Of a DNA stretch of 64,000 bases, positions 47,701 through 58,130 are shown piece by piece (positions within the stretch are counted from its first letter, which is position 1; every line of letters begins with the position of its first letter). Position numbers and translations under genes: made by a program. A model generated the notes under the pieces. That model searched no databases. It was not told the DNA's origin and worked only from the letters and a program-made list of their open reading frames with translations. This DNA comes from Delphinapterus leucas. Taxonomy: Eukaryota > Chordata > Mammalia > Artiodactyla > Monodontidae. The stretch is taken from NCBI RefSeq assembly GCF_002288925.2, contig NW_022098037.1:4190227-4254226 (forward strand). Direction: 5' to 3'.

Positions 47701-47813
47701 AGGGTGCCTGAAAGCCTAAATATATTTACCTATACTATGTGGATTAATGATTATTTTTAAGGATTTAAAGATTATTTTATGGCTCTTCTTCTCAGAAGAC
47801 CCTCGGATACTGT
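47701..47813 (+). repeat. Inverted duplication, 113-bp arm 1
   Basis: Matches the reverse complement of 50126-50238 at 105 of 113 positions with no indel. Seven of the eight differences are transitions. It starts AGGGTGCCTGAAAGCC and ends at ACTGT. Its right end touches the L1 at 47814, at the point where that L1 has lost its 3' end. Confidence 0.92.
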
Positions 47814-49160
47814 AGCTTATTTATTTTATACATAGTAGTTTGTACCTCTTAATCCCCTACCCCTATGGTGTCCCTTCCCCCCTCCTTCCCCCCACTGGTA
47901 ACTTTTGTTATATTCATTTGTTTAGTTTATTTTTTAGATTCCACATATAATTGATAATGTACAGAATTTCTCTTTCTCTGTCTGACTAATTTCACTAAGC
48001 ATAATGCCCTCCAGGTCCATTCATGTTGTTGCAAATGGCAAAATTTCATTCTTTTTTATGGCTCCGTAATATTCCATTGTAGATATACACCACATCTTCT
48101 TTATCTATTCATCTGTTGATGGACACGTAGGTTGGCTCCCTATTTTGGCTATTGTAAATAATAGTGCTATGAACATTGTGGTGCATGTATCTTTTTGAAT
48201 CAGTGTTTTCGTTTTCTCTGGGTATATGCCTAGTAGTGGGATTGCTGGGTTGTATGGTAGTTCTATTTTTAGTTTTCTAAGGAACCTCCATACTGTTTTC
48301 CACAGTGGCTGAACCAATTTACATTCTCACCAACAGTGTACATGGCTTCCCTTTTCCCCACATTCTTGCTAACATTTGTTTTGACTATAGCCATTCTGAC
48401 AGGTGTGAGGTGATACCTCATTGTGGTTTTGATTTACATTTCCCTGATGATTAGCAATGTTGAGCATCTTTTCTTGTGCCTGTTGGCCATCTGTATGTCT
48501 TCTTTGGAAAAATGTCTATTCAGGTCTTCTGCCCATTTTTAAAAGGTTTTTTTTGATATTGAGTTGTATGAGATATTTATATATTTTGGATATTAACCCC
48601 TTATTGGTCATATCATTTGCAAATAGTTTCTCCCATTCAGCAGGATGTCTTTTTGTTTTGTTGATGGTTTCTTTTGCTGTGCAAAAGCCTTTAAGTTTAA
48701 TTAGGTCCCACTGATTTTGTTTCCTTTGTCATGGGAGACAGATAAAAAAAAATATTGATGTGATTTATGTCAAAGACTGTTCTGCCTATATTTTATTCTA
48801 GGAGTTATATCGTTTCTGGTCTTACGTTTAGGTCTTTAATCCATTTTGAGTTTATTTTTGTATATGGTGTGAGAAAATGTTCTAATTTCATTCTTTTACA
48901 TGTAGCTGTCCAGTATTCCTAGCACCACTTATTGAATAGACTATCTTTTCTCCATTGTATATTCTCGCCTCCTTTGTCATAGATTAATTGACCCTAAGTG
49001 TGTTGGTTGATTTCTGAGCTCTCTATTCTGTTCCATTGATATATGTGTCTGTTTTTGTGCCACTACCACACTGTTTTGATTACTGTAGCTTTGTAGTATA
49101 GTCGGAAATCAGGGAGCATGATACCTCCAGCTCTGTTCTTCTTTCTCAAGACTGCTTTCG
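47814..49160 (-). mobile_element. L1 LINE fragment lacking its 3' terminus
   Basis: Reverse-oriented L1 with the 3' UTR (ACATAGTAGTTTGTACCTC near 47831) and the ORF2 C-terminus ([20 protein letters not shown] when read in reverse), extending to about 49160. Its poly(T) and roughly the last 150-200 bp are missing at the left, where arm 1 begins. L1 insertions normally keep their 3' end, so this end was lost after insertion. Confidence 0.9.
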
Positions 49161-49162
49161 TG

Positions 49163-49171
49163 CTCTCTCTC

Positions 49172-49222
<51 letters not shown>
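49163..49222. repeat. Compound CT, TG, TA microsatellite
   Basis: (CT)n followed by about 13 TG units and about 13 TA units. Confidence 0.97.
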
Positions 49223-49694
49223 TGCTCAATCAACACTCTTGTTGGCCAGAGCACCCCCTTGAGAGATGATGGTTCATATGAGGATGCCAAAGCCAACAGA
49301 TCTGGAAACAAGTTATTTTCCCATCTTTTATACAAGGGGACTTACAACACATAAGTAGTTTTGAACAAAAAAAAAGTTTTTCATGCCTTGATTTTTATGC
49401 TTCTTTAAAAGCAGAGACCAAGAACAGATCAACTGAATTGGCATCACATTGCACAGATTGTCTGTGGGAGTGGCACCCTGGGGCCATGCAGAGGACAACT
49501 GGAGGCCACAGTCAGCCACTCTAGGTTTGCTCTGGGCTTTAAGTTCTTGTCCTGGCTATAAGTTTTCAGATCTGTTGGTTTGAAAGCAACACTCATGGTC
49601 CTAACATTGGTTCTGTATTGATATTTGGTGGCTAAGGATGAAAGAAAATGTCTCTCACAAATATAAGAACTATCAAAAATAGCAGCTAGAGGTT
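49223..49694. other. Unassigned sequence inside the inverted duplication
   Basis: About 470 bases, not recognised as a repeat. Confidence 0.45.
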
Positions 49695-49925
49695 TATTCA
49701 GCACCTGCTGTGCATAAGAGGGCTATCCATCTACCTGTCTGTCCAACCTCTTAGTCCTCAGAATAACCTTGCAAGGTAAACATCATGACTGTTTTACAGA
49801 TGAGGAAAATAAGGCTCTGAAAGGTTCAGTTTGGTAACTTCCCCAAAGCACACACAGCCAATTAGTGGTGGAGGTAAGTCGCAATTCGAGGAATCACAAG
49901 CACTCCCAAGCCCATCCTTCCTCAC
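49695..49925 (-). mobile_element. MIR SINE
   Basis: Reverse MIR: CAGCACCTGCTGTGCATAAG, then TTTTACAGATGAGGAAAATA, then AGCACACACAGCCAATTAG. Confidence 0.87.
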
Positions 49926-50125
49926 CATCCTTCAGAAGAAATGAAGCAACTTGTGCCAAGTGTTCTGTTGACATATAATAAAAATTTAAACTTTTTGCTC
50001 TTCCTCATTTTTCTTTATGTATTTCTGCTGCTTTCTGTTCCTTTCCCTCCCCCCTCCCTTTTTTCAATTCCTATCCCTCCTATGATTTTGTGGCATTTGA
50101 TAAACCTCAGTTGAAAATTCTTTAA

Positions 50126-50238
50126 ACAGTGTCTGAGGGTGTTCTGAGAAAAAGAGCCATAAAATAATCTTTAAATCCTTAAAAATAATTATTAATCCAT
50201 ATAGTATGGATAAATATATTTAGGCTTTCAGGCACCCT
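50126..50238 (-). repeat. Inverted duplication, 113-bp arm 2
   Basis: The reverse complement of 47701-47813 with eight differences and no indels. It lies in unique-looking DNA. Flanks differ from those of arm 1 on both sides. Confidence 0.92.
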
Positions 50239-50277
50239 GAATATTGGACAAATAAATTCTCTTGGAATCTTCATAGT

Positions 50278-50296
50278 CACACACACACACACACAA
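50278..50296. repeat. (CA)n microsatellite
   Basis: About nine CA units. Confidence 0.95.
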
Positions 50297-52129
50297 ATTA
50301 GAATCATTTTTTAAAATCAGAAATGACATTTGCTTTTGAAATGATCATTCAGTATTAGTCTCATCCTCAGCTAAAATTCCCATAATGCCTGGGTAAACAA
50401 AAAGGGAGGTGAACACTAGATTATTCGGCTTTTTTCTTTTTTGCACAGTGTGATAAACAATGATTAAAAGTATAAAATATATGTTAACAATACAAAACAG
50501 AACCAACTCCAATGCTTTGCAGAATGTAGCTTTCATATCCTAGGATGCTAATCTGCTGACAAATCTATGTGTTATTTTCTATGGCCACAGAACCCTTTTT
50601 AAAAGTAAGTAAAGCCTAAAAATGAGACAATAACAGCTCATATTTAGGTTTACCTAGTTTCTCTATAGGAGATAGGCTCCAGTATTGAGAGAGAGAAAAA
50701 AGATTTCCGTTAAAATCATTTAAAATGATATAGCAACAATAATCACAAAGACACACAGGATGATGAAGAGAGTCCATTCAAGTAACGTGTCTAAAATAAG
50801 ACACAAAAGAAGGTAGCAATCACATGGAGTTGGGTTTTGGTAACAATATGACAATCAAAAATAAGAATATGAAATAAATCAACCTTAACTGGAATTCACA
50901 AGTTCACCTAGCTTAACAAGATGGATAAGTTTCTAAAAGTTCTGTATAAACACAGGTTTGTTTTTTTTTCCCAAAATTACTATGAGAAAGATAAAAAAAA
51001 CCTAATGAAATCTTGCAGTGAGTTTCCCTATAAGGAGAGAACTACTGTTATATGGCAAACAGACATCTGCTTTGACTCCCTGCCTGAAATGATTTAAAAA
51101 TTTTTGTATAATAAGTGATGGTTTGTATAACAGAATGTTTTCTAAAAACTAGGCAAAACTGTATGTCACTGAGAATATGAAAAGTGGAGAAATCAGAGGG
51201 CTGATTTCCATTTCACTTTTGGTATTTAAATGCCACAGTGATAACTGAACACTGTAAAGAGTCAAATAAATTACTGTTTAATTGTCTTGAAAATAGCTCG
51301 GGCCTTCAGTCCACAGTAAATAAAATATACGCCTTGCCTGTGGTTTACTCAAGACTACAGAAATTCAGAATCATTCCAGGTGGCTTTTATAGCTTTCAGG
51401 CAGCGAGAACTGTATTTTATTGAATGCAGGCATTTAATTAGTAGGTATTATTAAAGCACAATTTTCCGTATTAAACTATTTTCTATATAAACTAGCTTCC
51501 TGCTGTGCTGACTTGTAAAGACAGGGTTACCTTGAGTTCTCCCAAGAGACAGGTAATAACTCATTTTTGTCTCTGTAATTTCTGATTCTACAGAAAGCAT
51601 TCTTTCTGCTGTATCAAAAAATAACTTGTGAACAAATAATCTCCAAGAACTTTCTTATGTCACTGTCCTATAAACTAAATCTTTTAAGACAAACCTGAAT
51701 CCTAACATTACCTATTGTGATATTTCTTATGCTACAAAGGAAACTGTACCATAATTTTGAATTATCCCATAGCTGATGTACTAATTACAGCCACTCTACC
51801 ACAAAAGTGCAATGCTCAACAGATACCTTTTCTCCATTACAGTATAAAATAGCCTTTTGACTTTTAGTTGAAAAGACTGTGACAAATGACTATTAACTCA
51901 GTGGATAACTTCTATATAATAATCATCCAAATTTACCAATATAAATGTCGGGAGGAAAATGAATTTGGAATAAGCATATACTTCACGTTTCCTGGCATAT
52001 ACTAAGAAACATTCAAGCAAATAAATCCACCTGATTAAAGGCAAATATTGTGAACAAAATCCACAAAGAGTGGAAAGATATTTTTTCCTTCCTTATTATG
52101 GAAATTTACTGGTTATAATACTTAAATTG
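50297..52129. other. Repeat-poor AT-rich region
   Basis: About 1.8 kb with no recognised repeat, exon or RNA gene. Confidence 0.45.
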
Positions 52130-52143
52130 CAGATCTTTTCTTT

Positions 52144-52356
52144 TTTTTTTTTTTTTTTTTTCGTGGTACGCGGGCCTCTCACTTGTTGGGGCCTCTCCCG
52201 TCGCCGAGCACAGGCTCTGGATGCGCAGGCTCAGTGGCCATGGCTCACGGGCCTAGCCGCTCCGTGGCATGTGGGATCTTCCCGGACCGGGGCACGAACC
52301 CGTATCCCCTGCAATGGCAGGTGGACTCTCTACCACTGCACCACCAGGGAAGCCCC
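52144..52356 (-). mobile_element. CHR-2-like SINE
   Basis: A reverse-oriented short-class SINE with a long poly(T). CAGATCTTTTCTTT at 52130-52143 and 52357-52370 is a perfect 14-bp target-site duplication. Confidence 0.95.
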
Positions 52357-52370
52357 CAGATCTTTTCTTT

Positions 52371-53007
52371 AATTGTAACTTTTGTTAAAAGATCTCTAAC
52401 AACACACCATTGCTGATTATGTAACATTGGTGATGTGCAGCTATGATTTCTCCCCTCTGTACCAAAAGACAAAAAAAATAATAAATTTGGATAATGTTTT
52501 AAAATAACAATTCTTCTAAATACTTCTAAATCAACTGCTGCTTCTCAGTGTACAGCTAGATCTCCTGAATGATTATAGTACAAGGAATGACAAGCAATAT
52601 AAAGAATATCAATTTTCACAAAATTCAAACTTTATAACATATGAATGGACCCCACAGAAGAACAAAACATTCCTCCCAGAAGATGTACAGCATAATTAAT
52701 CAGAAAGGTGTGGCAATGCTTTTGATTGTGATCAGCCACCTGGAAGGATTATCAAATAAACAACCTAGCTATTGCTTCTTTGCTAGCCAACTGATCATTC
52801 TTAGTGGCAAATATTAATAATGCTTTTGAGAAAGATTAGAACAAAACTAGCTTTGTGAACTACTGCACACTTTCTTGCAAATGCACAGTAGATAAATCAA
52901 CAGTTTAATCATGATCAGTACAGCATACTTTAATATATTGGATATAAACAACTGTCACCAAAAAATCATCTGCTGTGTGTTCAGACAAAGCTATAGAGAT
53001 CTGCCTT
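52371..53007. other. Unassigned sequence
   Basis: AT-rich. No recognised feature. Confidence 0.45.
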
Positions 53008-53020
53008 GTTACCTAGCAAC
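53008..53020. promoter_or_regulatory. Candidate RFX X-box
   Basis: GTTACCTAGCAAC fits the X-box bound by RFX factors (GTNRCC, spacer, RGYAAC) with both half-sites intact. It is a motif match only. No promoter is visible nearby. Confidence 0.4.
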
Positions 53021-53043
53021 TGGGCAAGTAACTGCCATACTGC

Positions 53044-53060
53044 AAAAAAAAAAAAAAAAA
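53044..53060. repeat. Poly(A) run
   Basis: About 17 A residues with no recognisable retroelement before them. Confidence 0.9.
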
Positions 53061-53289
53061 TCCTTATTTTTTAGGTAAAGTGTGACCAAAAGCGTAAGGG
53101 GAGGTATGTCTGGGATGCAATCCTAGTCGACCAAAATCTCCATAATTTACTGGTCAACCTTTGTGATATAACGGTTCATTTTCCCCTGACTATAAAACAG
53201 TCTGTTACCATTTGCTTTGGTTAATAAGATCATTAAAACATTTTTACGTTTCTTGATAAAATCGTGCAAGTAAAGATAAATTGTGCTGA

Positions 53290-53450
53290 ATTTTAGAGCT
53301 AGAGGGAACACTGGCTTTACAAATGAGGAGGCTAAAGTCCTGGGAGATTAAGTAGCTGAAAGCTGCGTGACTATACAACTTCTTAAAAAAGTAAATATTA
53401 TGTAAAGTGTTTAGAACAGCACCTGTCACACTGAAAGGATTATGTGTGTT
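53290..53450 (-). mobile_element. MIR-like fragments
   Basis: ACAAATGAGGAGGCTAAAGT resembles reverse MIR. The following TAAAGTGTTTAGAACAGCAC resembles a forward MIR end, so two scraps may adjoin. Confidence 0.5.
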
Positions 53451-54069
53451 TCATACTGCTAATTTTTATTACTGATGGAGTTGGATCTAGATTTTGTTTC
53501 CTAATTTCCAGAACAGTATCCTTTTCATTAAGCACATTCCCTCCAAATATAGCAATGCTTTAAAATGTACAATGTACATCTACTATAAGCAAAAGCTATA
53601 TTTTAATTGTAAAAGTATGTATTAAATAAAAATGTATATATAGATTCATTTTGAAAGAAAAAGTTGAGTCTTCATAACTAATAAGTTATATATTTGTTTA
53701 AAATTTAATCTTTATCATCCTCAAATACAGATAATTGATGTGGTAAGAGCTAAAAAGCAAGTCTAAACCATCTTTGAAAGGCAGTACTTTACTGTGTTAC
53801 TGTGTAGATCTAGAAGTATAAAATTTCCCATCTTTCAAAATGTTCCCTGACCTACATTTCTCACTAATTCATACCAAACATTAACCTGATACATTTATAC
53901 TGAAAGATTTCAGACATTTGTCAGATTGAGAAGAGTTTACACTGAGCCTGAAGAGTCCACACACCCACACATCCTGATTAGTACATATTCATTATACATT
54001 TCCCAATATTATATTCTCTCTCCCTAGGTGATCTCATCCAGGCATGTGCTTTTAGGTACCACCTATATG
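53451..54069. other. Unassigned AT-rich sequence
   Basis: No recognised feature. Confidence 0.45.
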
Positions 54070-54335
54070 CTGAGCATCTTTCCCCTGGGTTTCAGGCTAG
54101 TAGATCCAACCACCTGCTTGACATTTCCACATGGATATCAAGTTTCTTAGATTTAAAATGCTTAAAACAGAACTCTTGATTCCTTCTCCCAACACTGGCC
54201 CAATCTGTTCATCACCCACCCAGTTGCTAAGGCCAAAAATTTAGGCATCATCCATAACTCCTCCCTTCCCTTCATCTTTCAGATTAATTCATCAGCAAGA
54301 CATCTAAATTCTATCTCCAAAATATATCCCAGAGT
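54070..54335 (+). mobile_element. L2-like ancient LINE fragment
   Basis: ACATTTCCACATGGATATC, AAACAGAACTCTTGATTCC, then AGTTGCTAAGGCCAAAAAT and CATCATCCATAACTCCTCCC match a familiar old repeat. Family assignment by eye. Confidence 0.6.
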
Positions 54336-54339
54336 CTGA

Positions 54340-56420
54340 TTTAAGATGGCAAATTTAAACTGCCTCACAGAACTTCCCTTCCCAAATACCCAACAAAATG
54401 TGGAAAAAAAATAGTAAACAGTATGAAAAAAATACCAACAGTAACCAATCAAGGAAAGGAACATAAACAAATATAAACAAACTTCAACACTGGCAGCCAA
54501 GGAAAGAAAGAGAAGATTCCGGAGCAGGATGAAGAGGCACAGTGTTGCTTGATTCCCAACCCTGTTCTCACTGCCCAGAGAGTCAACAAAACTCTGAGAA
54601 TTCTCAGTAATAACCCTGAATTTAGAGAAAGCACACACTCAGTGAATATCCTTATCTGTTTCCTCTCTCTATGGAGGAGTGATGGAAACATGTGAAATGA
54701 GAAAAAGGGAGTAAAGGGCTGACTCCATGGAATTGAAGACTCCAGGGCTGCCCACTGTGATAAGGAGACCCATGAAGTCCTAGGTTACCTCCAGGGTAGC
54801 TGCCAGCTCATATGGAACCCTTTAGTTGATTATAAAAAGACTGTCCTTGGTATCTCCCACCTACCCCCTCCCAGTTTGGTGAAATGAATGCTGATAACAG
54901 GGACATTCTGCAAAACCTGAGAAGGCAAAGCCCTGGAAACATAATCAAAGCTGCACAGGGCATGAGCTACCTCTCTCCACGATTTCTTCCTCCCTTGGCA
55001 ACTCCCTCCCACTTCAGAAAAGTGGACAGGTCCAGGCAGTAAAACATAGCTCAAAGAAAAAAATCAAACTGGTCCCCCAAAAGGTGGGAAGTGATCTAAG
55101 GAGTTACTTACAGCACGTCTGGGCAAAGCTCCCCAAGCACCAGCCGGATGAAAAAAAATAGCAAGGCAGATATGCAAGGAAGGGAGGAAGGAGGAAAGGA
55201 GAGAAGGAGAGAGGACGAAAGGAAGGAGGGAGAGAGGAAGGAGGGAAGGGAAGAATATAAAATGCAAGGGTCATAGCATGAGGAAGCAAATCTAGAATAA
55301 ATTTATTCAAATAAGAGGAAGGACCTCCTCACACAAACTTTCTACTAGAGAAGAATGATTTCAGTAAAAATTGAAGCTAAAGACAGAATAATGAAACAAA
55401 TGAATGAGATGAAAAGAGAGATTGTGGACCTAATGAAACTATTTAAGGACCAAAGAGCATCATTTTAGAATCAATCAATAAATTAGAAACATCAAGAAAC
55501 AGAGTAGACACTTCTGAAAATGGAATTACTAACACAGAGGAAAGGATTGACATAATCACTGTGAATGCTGGTGAAAATGACAAAAAGATTAAAGTATAAA
55601 GAAATTAAGAGATATGGAAGAGAGACAGAGATGATCCAAAATAAGGATAATTGATGGCCCCAAAGTAGGTAACAATACAAATGGAATAAAATGTATAATA
55701 AAATATATGATACAATGTCAGCAGATTTAAAGAGCACACTGTATTGCAGAAAATTCTGACACAGAACATTCAACAAGACATATCCTAGCTATGCTACTGA
55801 ACTATGAGGATGAAGAAAGAATTCTTTGCTATCCAGGCAGAAAAAGCAAACACCTACAAAGGGTGGCTTCAGACTGCACAGTAATAGTGAATGCTACTCA
55901 ACAATGGGGTAATGGCTGCAAAACTATAAGGGAAAGAGAGCACAACACAAGAGTATTATACTCAGCCTCAATGTTGTTTCAATTATAAAAGTAACAGAAA
56001 GATACCCTCGAATATTAAAAAAACAAAAACAAAAACTCTCAGAAATGCAATAGCTACAAGTCTTTCTTGAAATAAGAACAGAAAGCAATTGACAATGACA
56101 TCTAGGCAATTAAGAGATGAATCAAAGAACTCATTTAGAAATGGAGAAGCTACACTAAAGGACTGGGAAACACTGGGTCAATTTGAATAGAAGAATTTAT
56201 ATTAAATAAGCTTAGTAATTATGATTTTATGATTACATAATAGCAAGCATTACAACATGATCAATATAAATTAATTAAAATTATTAGCTGAGGAGAGGAG
56301 ATGGGTGATAATGTACTTAAAGCTGGAATATGTAGTTTAAAAAGCATAATAATTGCAACCCTGAGGTGGATTTACTGTAAAGCTACTTAAGTTTCAAGGT
56401 CTTTCACCTACATGGGTGAT
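54340..56420 (+). mobile_element. HAL1-like (half-L1) ancient LINE
   Basis: About 2 kb of A-rich, ORF1-like sequence without recognisable reverse-transcriptase sequence. A degenerate coiled-coil-type segment (about 55370-55600) is followed by CTACAAAGGGTGGCTTCAGA and TATTATACTCAGCCTCAATG, the order seen in HAL1. Frames are destroyed. The boundaries are approximate and an old L1M is the alternative. Confidence 0.55.
55165..55258. repeat. Polypurine (GGAA/GGAG)n tract
   Basis: Over 90 bases of nearly pure purine on the plus strand, in AGGAAGGGAGG-type units. Confidence 0.92.
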
Positions 56421-56879
56421 TTGTTTTTCGTTGGCCCTGGGGGTGGTCACAGCAAAGCATTCACATGATCATGTTTTTGTAAAATATACTCTGTTTTCTT
56501 AAAGAGGAGTCCCAACTTGTAATAACCTTCTTACAAAATCTCAATCCACTCCTGCTCAAACCTCTTAACATTTTTCATTTCTCTTAACCATAGACATTTA
56601 ATAACCGTTAATCATAACCATTTCTCTTAAACATAAAGGGAGATCTTTTAGGAAATAACCTGTAGGAAGGAGAACTTTGTTTGAAGTTCAACAATTATTT
56701 AGCTTTTCTTACTTCCATTTTTTTATGCTGTTAAACATAAGAAAACAAATTTTAATACTTTTTATTTAGAAATAGCATCTCCAGTATGATTCCTTATTGC
56801 CATTACCATAAAAGTATCAACATTTCTTTCTATTCATGCATCCATCTACCAATCCCTCTGTATATATGCATAGAAACAT
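56421..56879. other. Unassigned sequence
   Basis: AT-rich. No recognised feature. Confidence 0.45.
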
Positions 56880-57040
56880 GCCTTAAATGATATTAGTCTA
56901 ATGTTAAAGATGGTTATTTCTGGGTGGTGGGGTTTAGCGTAATTTAAAAATTATAGTATTTTTATTATGTGCATCGCCTGAATTATGTCTTATGATCAAA
57001 TATCAAAATATAAAAAATAATGTGGTGATTATTTTTCCTT
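56880..57040 (+). mobile_element. Ancient L1M 3' fragment
   Basis: GGTTATTTCTGGGTGGTGGG, then an AT-rich end with TTTTTATTATGTG resembles old L1 3' ends. Confidence 0.55.
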
Positions 57041-57149
57041 AAAAAATGCTAAGACATTACTTTGGATGGTGAGAACTGTGAGAATTGTTATTTTCTTTTT
57101 TGTATTTTCCTATATTTGTAGAACTTCACAAAAGCTTTTCACAATTTGA

Positions 57150-57875
57150 CACTCCGAGTCTTCCCACAGCTCTTCTTTGTTAACTGTCACTACCCTAGCC
57201 CAAATCTCTATCAATTCTCACCTGGACTATTATAATAGCCTTCTATGTGGTTCCTCTATGTCCGTTCTGCCTCTGGTTTTGTCCAGTCTTCCCACGGCAG
57301 CCAGTGTGTTCTTTCCAAAGGTAAAGCTGTTGTACTTCTGCTTTAAATTCTCCATTTGCTTCATGTTGCTTTTAGAATAAAACCCAAACCCTTTGCCATG
57401 ACCAGCAAGGCTGACCTGAGTGGGCAGGGACCCAGGCACACTGTACTGCTCTCTGTTACCCAAACATACTGTGACTGTCCCCCAAGGGCACTTAGGTGAG
57501 TGGGTACCTTTGACTGAATGCTCCTTCCCCAGGTTTCTCTGCATGGCTGGTTCCTGCTCACCATTCTCCGTTTGACGGACACCTTCTTAGGGAGACCTTC
57601 TCTGAACAACTTTTTAAAAGTAGCATCATTCCCCTCCAGAACACCCTCAAGCACTTCACCCTGTTATATGCCCTTCACAGCACTTACCACTGTCTGAGAT
57701 CATCTTCTCCATTTATTTATTTACTTGTTTTGTATTAAACTTCCCCCATTAAATATGTGCTCTACAAAACAGAGACCTTGTCTATTCTGTTCATCATTAT
57801 ATCTCCTGCCCTAACAACAGTGCCTTGAAGACAGTAGACATTCCGTAAAAATTTCTCAAGTGAATGAATTGAATA
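57150..57875 (+). mobile_element. L2-like LINE 3' region
   Basis: Long match to the familiar layout: ACCTGGACTATTATAATAGC, CAGCCAGTGTGTTCTTTCC, AATAAAACCCAAACCCTTTG, CAGCACTTACCACTGTCTG, ending CTCAAGTGAATGAATTGAA. Confidence 0.82.
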
Positions 57876-58049
57876 CACACAGATACTGTTTCTCAAAGGG
57901 TTGTGTTGGCAAATCTCTTTTAGGTCAGTTGTTTAGAATTCAGAATGCAAATTCCTTCAACTAAGCCACAGTATAAACAATAATTAAATATTAGGGTTAG
58001 AGCCCACGAATGTCTACTGGGCTAAAATTCTGTATATATGCAACAAAAA

Positions 58050-58090
58050 TTCTAGAAAATAGATTCTAGAAAATAAAATTTTTTCTAGAA
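58050..58090. repeat. Three TTCTAGAA palindromes
   Basis: TTCTAGAA occurs at 58050-58057, 58064-58071 and 58083-58090 inside a short degenerate repeat, with a related CTAGAAAA just downstream. Each fits the TTCnnGAA half of a heat-shock element, but this may be only a local duplication. Confidence 0.6.
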
Positions 58091-58130
58091 AAATCAAAAA
58101 TACTAGAAAATCAACATGATGAATTATCAC

